Shown: positions 43,903 to 52,545, counted from the first letter of the stretch. The stretch is DNA of 64,000 nt from Maribacter stanieri (GCF_900112245.1 NZ_FOYX01000006.1:58827-122826), one strand, 5' to 3'. Numbers and translations: made by a program. The notes: generated from the letters alone by a model not told the origin.

Positions 43903-44781
43903 TTGATAAATTTTAAATCCCACTTCAAGTTCAATAAGCAAGAACGAAGTGGGATTTTCTTTTTATTATTTTTTATCATAATTATTCAGTTAGGGTATTA
44001 TTTATATGAATCTAATGTTGTTAGTCAGCCATATCCTTTAGTGGTTGATAGTGATGAGCAAATCAAAATTGATTCATTAAAGAACATTGCTGCTACAAAA
44101 GATACGGTAGCTTTCTATCCGTTCAACCCTAATTTCATTACAGATTATAAAGGCTATACTCTAGGGATGTCAGTAGATGAGATAGATAGGTTGCATAGCT
44201 TTAGAGATGAAAATAAATATGTGAATTCTGCTAAAGAATTTCAAAATGTAACTAATGTTTCAGATTCGTTATTAAATGCGATTTCTCCAAATTTTAAGTT
44301 TCCGGCTTGGACTCAAAACAAAGAGAAAAATTCATCTAAAAAAACAAACACATATGTAGTTAAACCTGAGTACAGTAAAATCGTCTACAAAGATTTAAAT
44401 ACAACTACGGCAGAAGAATTACAAGAGATTAATGGAATTGGAGAGAAATTATCTGCTAGAATTATAAAATTTCGAGATAGGTTAGGGGGCTTTGTAATAG
44501 ATGATCAATTATTTGATGTCTATGGTCTTGAAAAAGAAGTTGTAAATAAGACTTTGAGGAAATTTAAAGTGATTTCTAAACCAGAAATTATAAAAATTAA
44601 TGTAAATACAGCAACTGCTGCAGAATTGTCTAAATTGATATATCTTCAAAAACACGTAGCTGAGAGCATAGTAAATTATCGTAATCTCAACGGAAGTATC
44701 AATTCTTTGAACGAATTATTAAAAGTAGAGGATTTTCCGGCAGAACGTATTAATAGAATTACTTTATATTTGTCATTATAA
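43903..44781 (+). CDS. helix-hairpin-helix protein with membrane anchor (ComEA-like)
   Basis: 292 residues. An N-terminal membrane helix (about 19-35, FFLLFFIIIIQLGYYLY) precedes a linker and two HhH units: ELQEINGIGEKLSARIIKFR and a second at ELSKLIYLQKHVAESIVNYR. HhH pairs bind DNA or RNA non-specifically, as in ComEA. The frame has a stop at 43897-43899 and no ATG for the first 65 codons, so the start must be TTG 43903 or a nearby non-ATG codon. The start overlaps a terminator-like hairpin. It may take part in DNA uptake or envelope DNA handling. Confidence 0.75.
   Translation: MINFKSHFKFNKQERSGIFFLLFFIIIIQLGYYLYESNVVSQPYPLVVDSDEQIKIDSLKNIAATKDTVAFYPFNPNFITDYKGYTLGMSVDEIDRLHSFRDENKYVNSAKEFQNVTNVSDSLLNAISPNFKFPAWTQNKEKNSSKKTNTYVVKPEYSKIVYKDLNTTTAEELQEINGIGEKLSARIIKFRDRLGGFVIDDQLFDVYGLEKEVVNKTLRKFKVISKPEIIKINVNTATAAELSKLIYLQKHVAESIVNYRNLNGSINSLNELLKVEDFPAERINRITLYLSL
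43915..43974 (+). terminator. terminator-like hairpin within the 5' end of the HhH gene
   Basis: aaatcccacttc (43915-43926) and gaagtgggattt (43946-43957) are a perfect 12-bp stem with a 19-base loop, followed by ttttctttttattatttttt. It lies 25 bases after the symporter stop and inside the next gene's codons. Confidence 0.7.
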
Positions 44782-44791
44782 AAAAAACGCT

Positions 44792-45961
44792 ATGCAAAGT
44801 ATGTACTTCACTGAAGAACATCAATTATTTAGGGCCAGCCTAAAGGATTTTTTACAAAAAGAAGTTGTTCCTCATATAGATAAATGGGAGGAAACTGGAA
44901 CAATTGAAAGATTCATATGGAAGAAATTTGGAGATATGGGTTATTTCGGTTTGTTAACTCCAGAAGAAGATGGTGGTCTTGGTCTTGATCTTTTTTATAC
45001 GATTATTCTACTAGAAGAATTACAAAAAGTTAATTCTGGCGGATTTGCAGCTGCAATTTGGGCACATGCCTATTTGGCTATGACGCATTTAAATAAGGAA
45101 GCAGATTCATTTCTAAAAGAAAAGTATTTGAGACCTAGTGTTGATGGCGATAAAATTGGTTGTCTTTGTATATCAGAACCTTTTGGTGGAAGTGATGTGG
45201 CCGCAATGAGAACAACTGCAGGTAAGCAAGGTGACCATTATATTTTGAATGGTTCGAAGACCTTTATTACAAATGGAGTATATGCTGATTATATGATCGT
45301 AGCGGCAAAAACTAAACCTGAGCTAGGTAATAAGGGTATTAGCATTTTTGCTGTTGATAGAAAGAGTGAAGGCGTCACGGCTAGTAAATTAAATAAATTA
45401 GGTTGGAGAGCTTCAGATACCGCAGAATTGGCATTTGATAATGTAAAAATACCTGTGGAAAATTTAATGGGTGAAGAAAACATGGGCTTTTCATATATAA
45501 TGGAGCACTTTTCATTGGAAAGATTGATAATGGGAGTTAATGCTCATGCACGATCAGAGCATATTTTAGATTATGCTTTAAATTACATGTCAGAAAGAGA
45601 AGCTTTTGGGAAGTCAATCAACCAGTTTCAGGCTTTGAGGCATAGAATTGTTGATCTTCATGCAGATATAGATATGTGTAAAGAGTATAACTATTCTGTT
45701 GCTTATCGTTTAGATAAGGGGCAGTACGTGGTTAAAGAAGCTACGATCTCTAAATTAAAATCAACAAAGGTTGCAGACGAGGTTGCTTATGAGTGTTTAC
45801 AATTTTTAGGGGGCTACGGGTATATAGAAGATTATCCTATGGCACGTAACTTTAGAGATAGTAGATTGGGGCCTATTGGTGGAGGAACGTCAGAAATATT
45901 AAGAGAAATAATTTCTAAAATTATTATTGATAAGAAAGAATATAAGCCGGCTACAGTATAG
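44792..45961 (+). CDS. acyl-CoA dehydrogenase
   Basis: FAD-dependent dehydrogenase of fatty-acid or branched-chain degradation, 389 residues. N-terminal YFTEEHQLFRASLKDFL, CISEPFGGSDVAAMRTTA, ITNGVYADYMIVAAKT, and the C-terminal LGGYGYIEDYPMARNFRDSR. The position usual for the catalytic Glu in medium-chain enzymes (GPIGGGTSEI) has no Glu; instead HFSLERLIMG supplies Glu at the place used by long-chain and isovaleryl enzymes. The exact substrate is unclear. The gene begins 11 bases after the HhH stop. Confidence 0.9.
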   Translation: MQSMYFTEEHQLFRASLKDFLQKEVVPHIDKWEETGTIERFIWKKFGDMGYFGLLTPEEDGGLGLDLFYTIILLEELQKVNSGGFAAAIWAHAYLAMTHLNKEADSFLKEKYLRPSVDGDKIGCLCISEPFGGSDVAAMRTTAGKQGDHYILNGSKTFITNGVYADYMIVAAKTKPELGNKGISIFAVDRKSEGVTASKLNKLGWRASDTAELAFDNVKIPVENLMGEENMGFSYIMEHFSLERLIMGVNAHARSEHILDYALNYMSEREAFGKSINQFQALRHRIVDLHADIDMCKEYNYSVAYRLDKGQYVVKEATISKLKSTKVADEVAYECLQFLGGYGYIEDYPMARNFRDSRLGPIGGGTSEILREIISKIIIDKKEYKPATV

Positions 45962-45997
45962 TTTGGAATATAAAAAGTTTTAAAAACACATTATAGG

Positions 45998-46027
45998 TTG
46001 CCTATTTAAATATAGTTAGTATATTTG
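45998..46027 (+). promoter_or_regulatory. rpsU promoter
   Basis: TTG (45998-46000), exactly 19 bases, then TATATTTG (46020-46027), a full consensus promoter. It is followed by cagcc, as at the tRNA promoter below. The start codon is 35 bases downstream. Confidence 0.75.
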
Positions 46028-46047
46028 CAGCCTTAATCACAAAAGAG

Positions 46048-46054
46048 AGGAGGT
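46048..46054 (+). promoter_or_regulatory. strong Shine-Dalgarno site of rpsU
   Basis: AGGAGGT, 7 bases before the ATG. It is the only strong SD sequence I see before any gene in this window; other genes have AT-rich leaders. In Bacteroidota the ribosomal anti-SD is sequestered with the help of bS21, and rpsU keeps an SD, which suggests autoregulation (established proposal). Confidence 0.85.
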
Positions 46055-46061
46055 TTAGCCC

Positions 46062-46256
46062 ATGTTAATAATACCAGTAAAAGAAGGAGAAAACATCGAT
46101 AGAGCTTTAAAGCGTTTCAAACGTAAGTTCGATAAGACAGGTACAATGAGACAGTTACGTAAGCGTCAACAGTTTAATAAGCCGTCGGTTGTTCGTAGAG
46201 CACAGATACAAAAAGCAGAATATATTCAAGGTCTTAGAGATCAAGAAGAAATCTAA
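46062..46256 (+). CDS. rpsU: 30S ribosomal protein bS21
   Basis: 64-residue basic protein of the small subunit, near the anti-Shine-Dalgarno end of 16S rRNA. MLIIPVKEGENIDRALKRFKRKF and the C-terminal arginine-rich RRAQIQ are typical. Its consensus promoter and strong SD stand out from all neighbours. A terminator follows the stop. Confidence 0.97.
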   Translation: MLIIPVKEGENIDRALKRFKRKFDKTGTMRQLRKRQQFNKPSVVRRAQIQKAEYIQGLRDQEEI

Positions 46257-46275
46257 ACTTTGTTTTGATAAATTT

Positions 46276-46304
46276 AAAATCCCGCTATTTGCGGGATTTT
46301 TTTT
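46276..46304 (+). terminator. intrinsic terminator of rpsU
   Basis: aaaatcccgc (46276-46285) and gcgggatttt (46291-46300), 10-bp perfect stem with a 5-nt loop, T run to 46304. Confidence 0.92.
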
Positions 46305-46345
46305 GCTCAAATTTCAACTAGTTTTAAACTTTAATATCTTAGTGT

Positions 46346-47236
46346 ATGTTTTTAACTGAATTTATATCATATCTAGCTTTAGAGAAAAATTATTCTGCGC
46401 ACACAATAAAAGCGTATGAAAATGATGTTTTAGAGTTTAGCGGATTTTGTAAATCTAATTATGATATTGAAAGTATTGATAGTGTAGAGTACAGTGTTGT
46501 GAGGTTATGGGTGGTAGATTTGTCTGAAAGACAAATAAATAATCGTTCTATTAATAGAAAAATATCTTCTTTAAAAGCTTATTTTAAATTCCTACAGAAA
46601 ATAGGTGTGTCCCAAATTAATCCATTGGTAAAACATAAAGCGTTAAAAACCGCAAAAAAAATTGAAATACCATTTTCAGAATTAGAAATGGAAAATGTAT
46701 TGTCTAAAATTGAATATGCAAGTGATTTTGAGGGTGTTAGAGATGAGTTGCTAATTCATGTGTTGTATGTTACGGGTATAAGAAGGGCAGAGTTGATTGA
46801 GTTAAAACTTTTAGATGTGGATTTTGAGAACATGACTTTAAAAGTATTGGGAAAGAGAAACAAGGAGAGGGTTATACCTATGTTGGCTGAAACTAAAGAA
46901 AAATTTAATAGATATCTCCGCTTTAGAGAAGGGCTACCTGAAATAATAGATGAAAAAAATTTATTCTTAACAAAGTCTGGGAATAAATTATATGAAACAC
47001 TTGTTTATAGATTAATAAAAAAGTACTTTAGAGAGGTTTCCTCAAAGGTAAAGACGAGTCCTCATATTTTAAGGCACACCTTTGCCACGCATCTTCTAAA
47101 TAAGGGTGCAGATTTAAATGCGGTCAAAGAGTTGCTTGGTCATTCTAGTTTAGCTTCTACGCAAGTATATACGCATAATAGTATAGCGGAGTTAAAAAAG
47201 GTTCATGCAAAGGCTCATCCAAGAGGAGGAAAATAA
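46346..47236 (+). CDS. tyrosine recombinase, XerC/XerD family
   Basis: 296 residues: SAM-like N-terminal domain and a catalytic domain with all residues present: Arg146 (TGIR), Lys170 (VLGKRNKERV), His240, Arg243 (PHILRHTF), His266 (LLGHSSLAST) and Tyr275 (QVYTH). This fits a chromosome-dimer resolvase rather than a phage integrase. It lies next to rpsU and hpf, a common chromosomal context, without attachment sites or mobile genes nearby. XerC versus XerD cannot be settled. Confidence 0.92.
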   Translation: MFLTEFISYLALEKNYSAHTIKAYENDVLEFSGFCKSNYDIESIDSVEYSVVRLWVVDLSERQINNRSINRKISSLKAYFKFLQKIGVSQINPLVKHKALKTAKKIEIPFSELEMENVLSKIEYASDFEGVRDELLIHVLYVTGIRRAELIELKLLDVDFENMTLKVLGKRNKERVIPMLAETKEKFNRYLRFREGLPEIIDEKNLFLTKSGNKLYETLVYRLIKKYFREVSSKVKTSPHILRHTFATHLLNKGADLNAVKELLGHSSLASTQVYTHNSIAELKKVHAKAHPRGGK

Positions 47237-47282
47237 TAATTGTATAATCTGGCTAAGTAAATAAGCCATAAATTTTCTGACT

Positions 47283-47585
47283 ATGAAGGTAAATACACAA
47301 TCGGTGAATTTTAATGCGAATAGTAAATTGATTAATTTTCTTCAGAATAGACTTGATAAGGTGGAAACCTTTTATTCTAAGGTAATTAGCTCTGATGTTT
47401 ATATGAAGGTTGAGAATACAAGTGCAAAAGAAAATAAGATAGTTGAAATAAAAATTACGATACCTAAAGATAAATTTGTTGTTAAAAAACAATGTAAATC
47501 ATTTGAAGAGGCTGTGGATTCAGCCTGTAGTTCGCTGGAACGTAGGCTAATAAAGCAAAAAGAGAAATTAAGATTACAAGCTTGA
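47283..47585 (+). CDS. hpf: ribosome hibernation promoting factor (HPF/RaiA family)
   Basis: 100 residues, short HPF/RaiA fold that binds the decoding region of the 30S subunit and inactivates ribosomes in stationary phase. NFNANSKLINFLQNRLDKVETFY, EIKITIPKDKFVVKKQCKSFEEAVDSA and the basic tail RRLIKQKEKLRL are recognisable. It stands just before the tRNA-tuf operon. Confidence 0.88.
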   Translation: MKVNTQSVNFNANSKLINFLQNRLDKVETFYSKVISSDVYMKVENTSAKENKIVEIKITIPKDKFVVKKQCKSFEEAVDSACSSLERRLIKQKEKLRLQA

Positions 47586-47606
47586 TTAAAAATTTTTAAA
47601 AATTTG

Positions 47607-47637
47607 TTTTGAATAAACAAAAAATACTATACATTTG
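47607..47637 (+). promoter_or_regulatory. promoter of the tRNA-tuf transcript
   Basis: TTTTG (47607-47611), 18 bases, TACATTTG (47630-47637), followed by cagtcc. Just downstream, ccgtt (47642-47646) and agcgg (47653-47657) can form a small stem followed by a T run at 47660-47665, an early hairpin that might pause or end some transcripts. Confidence 0.65.
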
Positions 47638-47688
47638 CAGTCCGTTAGAAATAGCGGGCTTTTTTATGACAGAAAAGTCGTGAAATAA

Positions 47689-47762
47689 GCCGATGTAGCT
47701 CAGCTGGCTAGAGCAGCTGATTTGTAATCAGCAGGTCGTGGGTTCGAGTCCCTCCATCGGCT
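47689..47762 (+). tRNA. tRNA-Thr (anticodon TGT)
   Basis: 74 bases with acceptor GCCGATG/CATCGGC, D arm GCTCAGCTGG, anticodon loop TTTGTAA (TGT) and T arm GTGGGTTCGAGTCCC. No encoded CCA. First of the four-tRNA cluster before tuf. Confidence 0.95.
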
Positions 47763-47789
47763 CTTAAGTTCTTTAAAATATTAGTTTGA

Positions 47790-47871
<82 letters not shown>

Positions 47872-47918
47872 CAAAACTATTTAGAAAAGAATTTTATTGA
47901 AATATTGTAATATTATAA

Positions 47919-47991
47919 GCGGGAGTAGCTCAGTTGGTAGAGCGTCAGCCTTCCAAGCTGAATGTCGCCGGTTCGAACCCGGTCTCCCGCT
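47919..47991 (+). tRNA. tRNA-Gly (anticodon TCC)
   Basis: 73 bases; acceptor GCGGGAG/CTCCCGC, D arm GCTCAGTTGGTAGAGC, anticodon loop CTTCCAA (TCC) and T arm GCCGGTTCGAACCCGGT. No encoded CCA. Confidence 0.95.
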
Positions 47992-48013
47992 CTATAAATT
48001 TGACAGAAATGTC

Positions 48014-48050
48014 ATTCCTGCGAAGGCAGGAATCTATCCTTGGGTAGATT
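48014..48050 (+). repeat. REP-like tandem hairpin element inside the tRNA operon
   Basis: attcctgc (48014-48021) and gcaggaat (48026-48033) form one hairpin; aatctatcc (48031-48039) and gggtagatt (48042-48050) form a second that shares its first bases, with one G-T pair. The wording gtcattcctgcgaaggcagg belongs to the widespread short palindromic spacer type seen in many bacteria. No other copy is visible in this window. Confidence 0.55.
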
Positions 48051-48061
48051 CAACACTTTAC

Positions 48062-48133
48062 GCCGGTGTAGCTCAGGGGTAGAGCGTTTCCTTGGTAAGG
48101 AAGAGGTCACGAGTTCAATTCTCGTCATTGGCT
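48062..48133 (+). tRNA. tRNA-Thr (anticodon GGT)
   Basis: 72 bases; acceptor GCCGGTG/CATTGGC with two G-T wobbles, D arm GCTCAGGGGTAGAGC, anticodon loop TTGGTAA (GGT), T arm CACGAGTTCAATTCTCGT. No encoded CCA. Last of the Thr-Tyr-Gly-Thr group that precedes tuf, the E. coli thrU-tyrU-glyT-thrT order. Confidence 0.93.
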
Positions 48134-48144
48134 CAATTAAGGTA

Positions 48145-48152
48145 TAAATTTG
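48145..48152 (+). promoter_or_regulatory. possible internal -7 box before tuf
   Basis: TAAATTTG, exact TAnnTTTG, 36 bases before the tuf ATG. The nearest TTG (48128-48130) is only 14 bases upstream, so it is a weak candidate for a tuf-specific start. Confidence 0.3.
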
Positions 48153-48188
48153 TACACTAATATAAACTAAGAATAAAATACATTAAAC

Positions 48189-49376
48189 ATGGCAAAGGAA
48201 ACTTTCGATCGTTCCAAACCGCACTTAAATATAGGTACTATTGGACACGTGGATCACGGTAAAACTACATTGACTGCTGCTATTACTACTGTTTTGGCAA
48301 ATGCAGGTCTTTCTGAATTGAGAAGTTTCGATTCTATCGATAACGCTCCTGAGGAAAAAGAAAGAGGTATTACAATTAACACTTCACACGTAGAGTATTC
48401 TACAGCTAATCGTCACTACGCACACGTTGACTGTCCTGGTCACGCGGATTACGTAAAGAACATGGTTACTGGTGCTGCTCAAATGGATGGTGCTATATTA
48501 GTTGTTGCTGCTACAGATGGTCCTATGCCACAAACTCGTGAGCATATCCTTTTAGGTCGTCAGGTTGGTATTCCAAGAATAGTTGTATTCATGAATAAAG
48601 TGGATATGGTTGATGATGAGGAATTGATCGAGCTTGTTGAAATGGAAGTAAGAGAGTTGCTTTCTTTCTATGAGTATGATGGTGATAATGGTCCTGTAAT
48701 CGCTGGTTCTGCTTTAGGTGCATTGAACGGTGAGCAAAAATGGGTTGATACTGTTATGGAGTTGATGGATGCTGTTGATGCGTGGATCGAACTACCTAAA
48801 AGAGATGTTGAGAAGGATTTCTTGATGCCTGTTGAAGATGTATTTACTATTACAGGTCGTGGTACTGTTGCAACTGGTCGTATAGAAACTGGTATTGCAA
48901 ATACAGGTGATCCAGTTGAGATCATTGGTATGGGTGCTGAAAAATTAAACTCTACTATTACTGGGGTTGAAATGTTCCGTAAGATTTTGGATAGAGGTGA
49001 GGCTGGTGATAACGTAGGTATCTTGTTGAGAGGTATTGAAAAATCTCAAATTAGCCGTGGAATGGTAATCTGTAAGCCAGGTTCTGTTAAGCCACACGCT
49101 AAATTTGAAGCTGAGGTTTATGTGTTGAAAAAAGAAGAAGGTGGTCGTCATACGCCATTCCATAATAACTATCGTCCTCAGTTCTATGTAAGAACAACTG
49201 ACGTAACAGGTAACATTGCACTTCCTTCAGGAGTTGAAATGGTTATGCCTGGTGATAACCTTACTATTACAGTTGAGTTGATTCAGCCAATCGCATTAAG
49301 TGTAGGTCTTCGTTTCGCTATCCGTGAAGGTGGTAGAACAGTAGGTGCTGGTCAGGTAACTAAGATTATAGATTAA
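48189..49376 (+). CDS. tuf: elongation factor Tu
   Basis: GTPase that delivers aminoacyl-tRNA to the ribosome. 395 residues, normal length. G motifs [30 protein letters not shown] and GSALGAL, and the conserved EMFRKILD...GEAGDNVG and C-terminal [15 protein letters not shown] are intact. It stands in the tRNA-tuf-secE-nusG-rplKAJL-rpoBC block. Confidence 0.99.
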   Translation: MAKETFDRSKPHLNIGTIGHVDHGKTTLTAAITTVLANAGLSELRSFDSIDNAPEEKERGITINTSHVEYSTANRHYAHVDCPGHADYVKNMVTGAAQMDGAILVVAATDGPMPQTREHILLGRQVGIPRIVVFMNKVDMVDDEELIELVEMEVRELLSFYEYDGDNGPVIAGSALGALNGEQKWVDTVMELMDAVDAWIELPKRDVEKDFLMPVEDVFTITGRGTVATGRIETGIANTGDPVEIIGMGAEKLNSTITGVEMFRKILDRGEAGDNVGILLRGIEKSQISRGMVICKPGSVKPHAKFEAEVYVLKKEEGGRHTPFHNNYRPQFYVRTTDVTGNIALPSGVEMVMPGDNLTITVELIQPIALSVGLRFAIREGGRTVGAGQVTKIID

Positions 49377-49403
49377 TTTCAATCTAATAAGAGTATTGTG
49401 TTT

Positions 49404-49433
49404 AAGGGTGTCTTGCTCAAGCGGGACACCTTT
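49404..49433 (+). terminator. hairpin between tuf and tRNA-Trp
   Basis: aagggtgtc (49404-49412) and gacaccttt (49425-49433), 9 bp including one G-T, 12-base loop. The tail (acatgc) is not T-rich, so it may be a weak terminator or processing stem. Confidence 0.5.
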
Positions 49434-49474
49434 ACATGCAAAAAATAGAATTGGTGATTAAATTCATCGTTCAT

Positions 49475-49547
49475 ACGGGTGTAGCTCAGTTGGTAGAGCA
49501 CTGGTCTCCAAAACCAGGTGTCGGGAGTTCGAGTCTCTCCTCCCGTG
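49475..49547 (+). tRNA. tRNA-Trp (anticodon CCA)
   Basis: 73 bases to the discriminator G, with an encoded CCA at 49548-49550; acceptor ACGGGTG/CTCCCGT (one T-T mismatch at position 6-67), anticodon loop CTCCAAA (CCA), and T arm GGGAGTTCGAGTCTCTCC. It lies directly before secE, the usual tRNA-Trp-secE order. Confidence 0.93.
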
Positions 49548-49605
49548 CCATAATAGAATTTGGATTAATTATCCTACTTTGTTGAAATTGTAAAATAGAA
49601 TTTAA

Positions 49606-49794
49606 ATGTTCACATATATAAAAGAATCCGTTGAAGAGTTAAGGAATAATGTTACTCTTCCTTCACGTGCAGAGTCATCTAATTTGATGGTTATTGTAGC
49701 TGTGTTTTCTATCCTTTTCGCTTTAGCGACATGGGGTGTGGATACGGTCTTTAGTAAAGTGATTAAATCATATTTCAACTACGTTTTAAACTAA
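49606..49794 (+). CDS. secE: preprotein translocase subunit SecE
   Basis: 62-residue single-helix subunit of SecYEG. SVEELRNNVTLPSRAESSNLMVIV is the conserved cytoplasmic helix, and residues about 22-45 plus the end form the membrane span. It precedes nusG by 8 bases, the normal pairing. Confidence 0.93.
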   Translation: MFTYIKESVEELRNNVTLPSRAESSNLMVIVAVFSILFALATWGVDTVFSKVIKSYFNYVLN

Positions 49795-49802
49795 TAAGGA
49801 CT

Positions 49803-50354
49803 ATGTCAGAGGTATTGGAAAAGAAATGGTACGTTGTCAGAGCTGTCAGTGGTCAGGAGAATAAAATCAAGGGATACATAGAGAGTGAGGTAGAGCGTCA
49901 TGGTTTTTCAGACTATTTAGAAGATGTTCTTGTTCCTACCGAGAAGGTTGTTCAAATCAGAAATGGAAAGAAAATAAACAAAGAAAGAGTTTATTTTCCT
50001 GGTTATATTATGATTAAAGCCAATTTAGGTGGTGAAATGGTTCACATTGTTAGGTCTATAACTAATGTTATAGGATTTTTAGGGGAAACTAAAGGGGGTG
50101 ACCCGGTTCCTTTAAGAAAAAATGAAGTGAATAGAATGCTAGGTAAAGTAGATGAACTAGCTGTTAATACGGATAGTGTAGCAATTCCATTTGTATTTGG
50201 TGAAACGGTTAAAGTTATTGATGGTCCTTTTAATGGCTTCAATGGTACTGTTGAGAAGATTAATGAAGAAAAGCGTAAGCTTGAAGTTATGGTTAAAATT
50301 TTCGGAAGAAAAACTCCGTTAGAGCTTAGCTATATGCAAGTAGAAAAAGTATAA
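49803..50354 (+). CDS. nusG: transcription termination/antitermination protein NusG
   Basis: 183 residues. N-terminal NGN domain (KKWYVVRAVSGQENKIKGYIE) and C-terminal KOW domain (VKVIDGPFNGFNGTVEKINEE). It binds RNA polymerase and links to Rho or S10. Spaced 8 bases after secE. Confidence 0.97.
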   Translation: MSEVLEKKWYVVRAVSGQENKIKGYIESEVERHGFSDYLEDVLVPTEKVVQIRNGKKINKERVYFPGYIMIKANLGGEMVHIVRSITNVIGFLGETKGGDPVPLRKNEVNRMLGKVDELAVNTDSVAIPFVFGETVKVIDGPFNGFNGTVEKINEEKRKLEVMVKIFGRKTPLELSYMQVEKV

Positions 50355-50432
50355 GTATTATAATAAGTGTTACATACATATAATTAAAGTAGTGTTGCTT
50401 CCGTAAACACACTTTCAATTTAATTTTAAACA

Positions 50433-50870
50433 ATGGCAAAAGAAATAGGTAAAGTAGTTAAACTACAAGTTAAGGGAGGTGCAGCGAATCCATCGCCACC
50501 GGTTGGACCTGCCTTAGGTGCTGCTGGTGTTAACATAATGGAGTTCTGTAAGCAGTTCAATGCTCGTACACAGGATAAACCAGGTAAGATATTACCAGTT
50601 GTTATCACCGTTTACAAAGATAAGTCTTTCGACTTCGTTGTAAAAACACCACCGGCGGCAATTCAGCTATTGGAAGCGGCTAAGATTAAGAAAGGATCTG
50701 GCGAACCTAACAGAGTAAAATTAGGTAGTGTTACTTGGGACCAAATCAAGGCTATAGCCGAAGATAAAATGGTTGACCTTAATGCGTTTACAGTAGAATC
50801 AGCTATGAGTATGATAGCGGGTACTGCACGTTCTATGGGTATGAAGGTAGCAGGAAAGAAACCTTTTTAA
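50433..50870 (+). CDS. rplK: 50S ribosomal protein uL11
   Basis: 145 residues; [25 protein letters not shown] and the C-terminal RNA-binding domain ending [11 protein letters not shown]. Stalk-base protein. Starts the rplKAJL cluster, 78 bases after nusG. Confidence 0.98.
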   Translation: MAKEIGKVVKLQVKGGAANPSPPVGPALGAAGVNIMEFCKQFNARTQDKPGKILPVVITVYKDKSFDFVVKTPPAAIQLLEAAKIKKGSGEPNRVKLGSVTWDQIKAIAEDKMVDLNAFTVESAMSMIAGTARSMGMKVAGKKPF

Positions 50871-50888
50871 AATCTTAAAAGTAATTAA

Positions 50889-51578
50889 ATGGCAAAGTTA
50901 ACTAAGAAGCAAAAGGAAGCGCATTCTAAAATAGAGAAAGATAAATTATACTCTGTTACAGAAGCTTCAGCTTTAATAAAAGAGATAACCAATACAAAAT
51001 TCGATGCATCTGTTGATTTAGCAGTTCGTTTGGGTGTAGATCCAAGAAAAGCTAATCAAATGGTTCGTGGTGTGGTAACATTACCTCATGGAACTGGTAA
51101 AGATGTTAAAGTTTTGGCTTTGGTAACACCAGACAAGGAAGCAGAAGCTCAAGAAGCGGGTGCTGACTATGTTGGTTTAGATGAGTATTTGGAAAAAATT
51201 AAAAACGGTTGGACGGATGTTGATGTTATCATCACTATGCCAAGTGTAATGGGTAAATTAGGTCCTTTAGGTCGAGTATTGGGACCAAGAGGTTTAATGC
51301 CGAATCCAAAGACAGGAACTGTAACTATGGATGTAGCTAAGGCTGTATCTGAAGTTAAGGCAGGTAAAATAGATTTCAAAGTTGATAAAACAGGTATCGT
51401 ACATGCTGCGATAGGTAAAGCTTCTTTTTCTGCAGATAAAATTGCAGATAATGCTAAGGAGTTGTTGGATACTTTGAATAAGATGAAGCCAACTGCGGCA
51501 AAAGGTGTTTACATGAAATCAATTTTCATGTCTAGTACTATGAGTCCTAGTTTGCAATTAGATCCAAAGTCAGTTTAA
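50889..51578 (+). CDS. rplA: 50S ribosomal protein uL1
   Basis: 229 residues; [45 protein letters not shown] and [18 protein letters not shown] are intact. Stalk protein; in other bacteria it autoregulates the L11-L1 mRNA. It starts 18 bases after rplK. Confidence 0.98.
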   Translation: MAKLTKKQKEAHSKIEKDKLYSVTEASALIKEITNTKFDASVDLAVRLGVDPRKANQMVRGVVTLPHGTGKDVKVLALVTPDKEAEAQEAGADYVGLDEYLEKIKNGWTDVDVIITMPSVMGKLGPLGRVLGPRGLMPNPKTGTVTMDVAKAVSEVKAGKIDFKVDKTGIVHAAIGKASFSADKIADNAKELLDTLNKMKPTAAKGVYMKSIFMSSTMSPSLQLDPKSV

Positions 51579-51603
51579 CAGCTGGTAGTTAAAAATTAAA
51601 AGT

Positions 51604-52119
51604 ATGACAAGAGAAGAAAAAGCAACGGTTATAAAAGATTTGACTACGCAGTTGGCAGATAGTACCACTATTTATGTGGCAGATATCTCAGGTTTAGATG
51701 CAGGTACAACTTCTGATTTAAGAAGAGCTTGCTTTAAAGCTAATATAAGACTGGCTGTAGTTAAGAATACTTTGCTTGCAAAAGCAATGGAAGCTTCGGA
51801 AAAAGAATTTGGCGAATTACCAGAAACATTGAAAGGGAATACTTCTCTTATGTTTTCGGATGTTGCCAATGCTCCTGCAAAATTAATAAAGAATTTTAGA
51901 AAAAAATCTAATAAGCCTTTATTGAAAGGAGCTTTTGTAGAAGAAGCAATTTACATAGGTGATGAAAATTTAGATGCTTTAGTTAGCATTAAGTCTAAAG
52001 AAGAAATGATTGGTGAAATTATTGGATTGTTACAATCTCCAGCCAAGAATGTTATTTCTGGACTTAAATCTGGTGGTGGTAAACTAGCAGGTATTCTAAA
52101 AACATTATCTGAAAGATAA
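51604..52119 (+). CDS. rplJ: 50S ribosomal protein uL10
   Basis: 171 residues; RRACFKANIRLAVVKNTLLAKAM and a C-terminal helix that anchors L7/L12 dimers. It begins 25 bases after rplA; no extended L10 leader is visible in that gap. Confidence 0.97.
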   Translation: MTREEKATVIKDLTTQLADSTTIYVADISGLDAGTTSDLRRACFKANIRLAVVKNTLLAKAMEASEKEFGELPETLKGNTSLMFSDVANAPAKLIKNFRKKSNKPLLKGAFVEEAIYIGDENLDALVSIKSKEEMIGEIIGLLQSPAKNVISGLKSGGGKLAGILKTLSER

Positions 52120-52170
52120 GTACGCACAATTAACTAAGTATATTTTAAAAATTTTATTAAACGATAGAAA

Positions 52171-52545
52171 ATGGCAGATTTAAAAGATTTCGCAGAGCAA
52201 TTGGTTAACCTTACTGTAAAAGAAGTAAATGAGTTAGCTGATATATTAAAAGATGAGTACGGTATCGAGCCTGCAGCAGCAGCAGTTGCAGTAGCAGCTG
52301 GTGGTGGTGAAGCTGGTGAAGCAGTTGAAGAGAAAACTGAATTCGATGTAATTTTGAAAGCAGCAGGTGCTTCTAAATTAGCTGTAGTTAAATTAGTAAA
52401 AGAATTAACTGGTTTAGGTTTGAAAGATGCGAAAGATATCGTTGATAGCGCGCCAAAAGCTGTTAAAGAAGCAGTTTCTAAAGACGAAGCTGAAGGTATT
52501 AAAAAATCATTGGAAGAAGCTGGAGCAGAAGTTGAGCTTAAATAA
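52171..52545 (+). CDS. rplL: 50S ribosomal protein bL7/bL12
   Basis: 124 residues; N-terminal dimerisation helices, an Ala-rich hinge ([18 protein letters not shown]), and the C-terminal domain [21 protein letters not shown]...[20 protein letters not shown]. It recruits translation factors. Confidence 0.98.
   Translation: MADLKDFAEQLVNLTVKEVNELADILKDEYGIEPAAAAVAVAAGGGEAGEAVEEKTEFDVILKAAGASKLAVVKLVKELTGLGLKDAKDIVDSAPKAVKEAVSKDEAEGIKKSLEEAGAEVELK

Noticed and set aside
47897..48082. 61-residue plus-strand frame containing VIPAKAGI
   Set aside because: It runs across tRNA-Gly and the REP-like palindrome; such peptides are a known artefact of this palindrome type.
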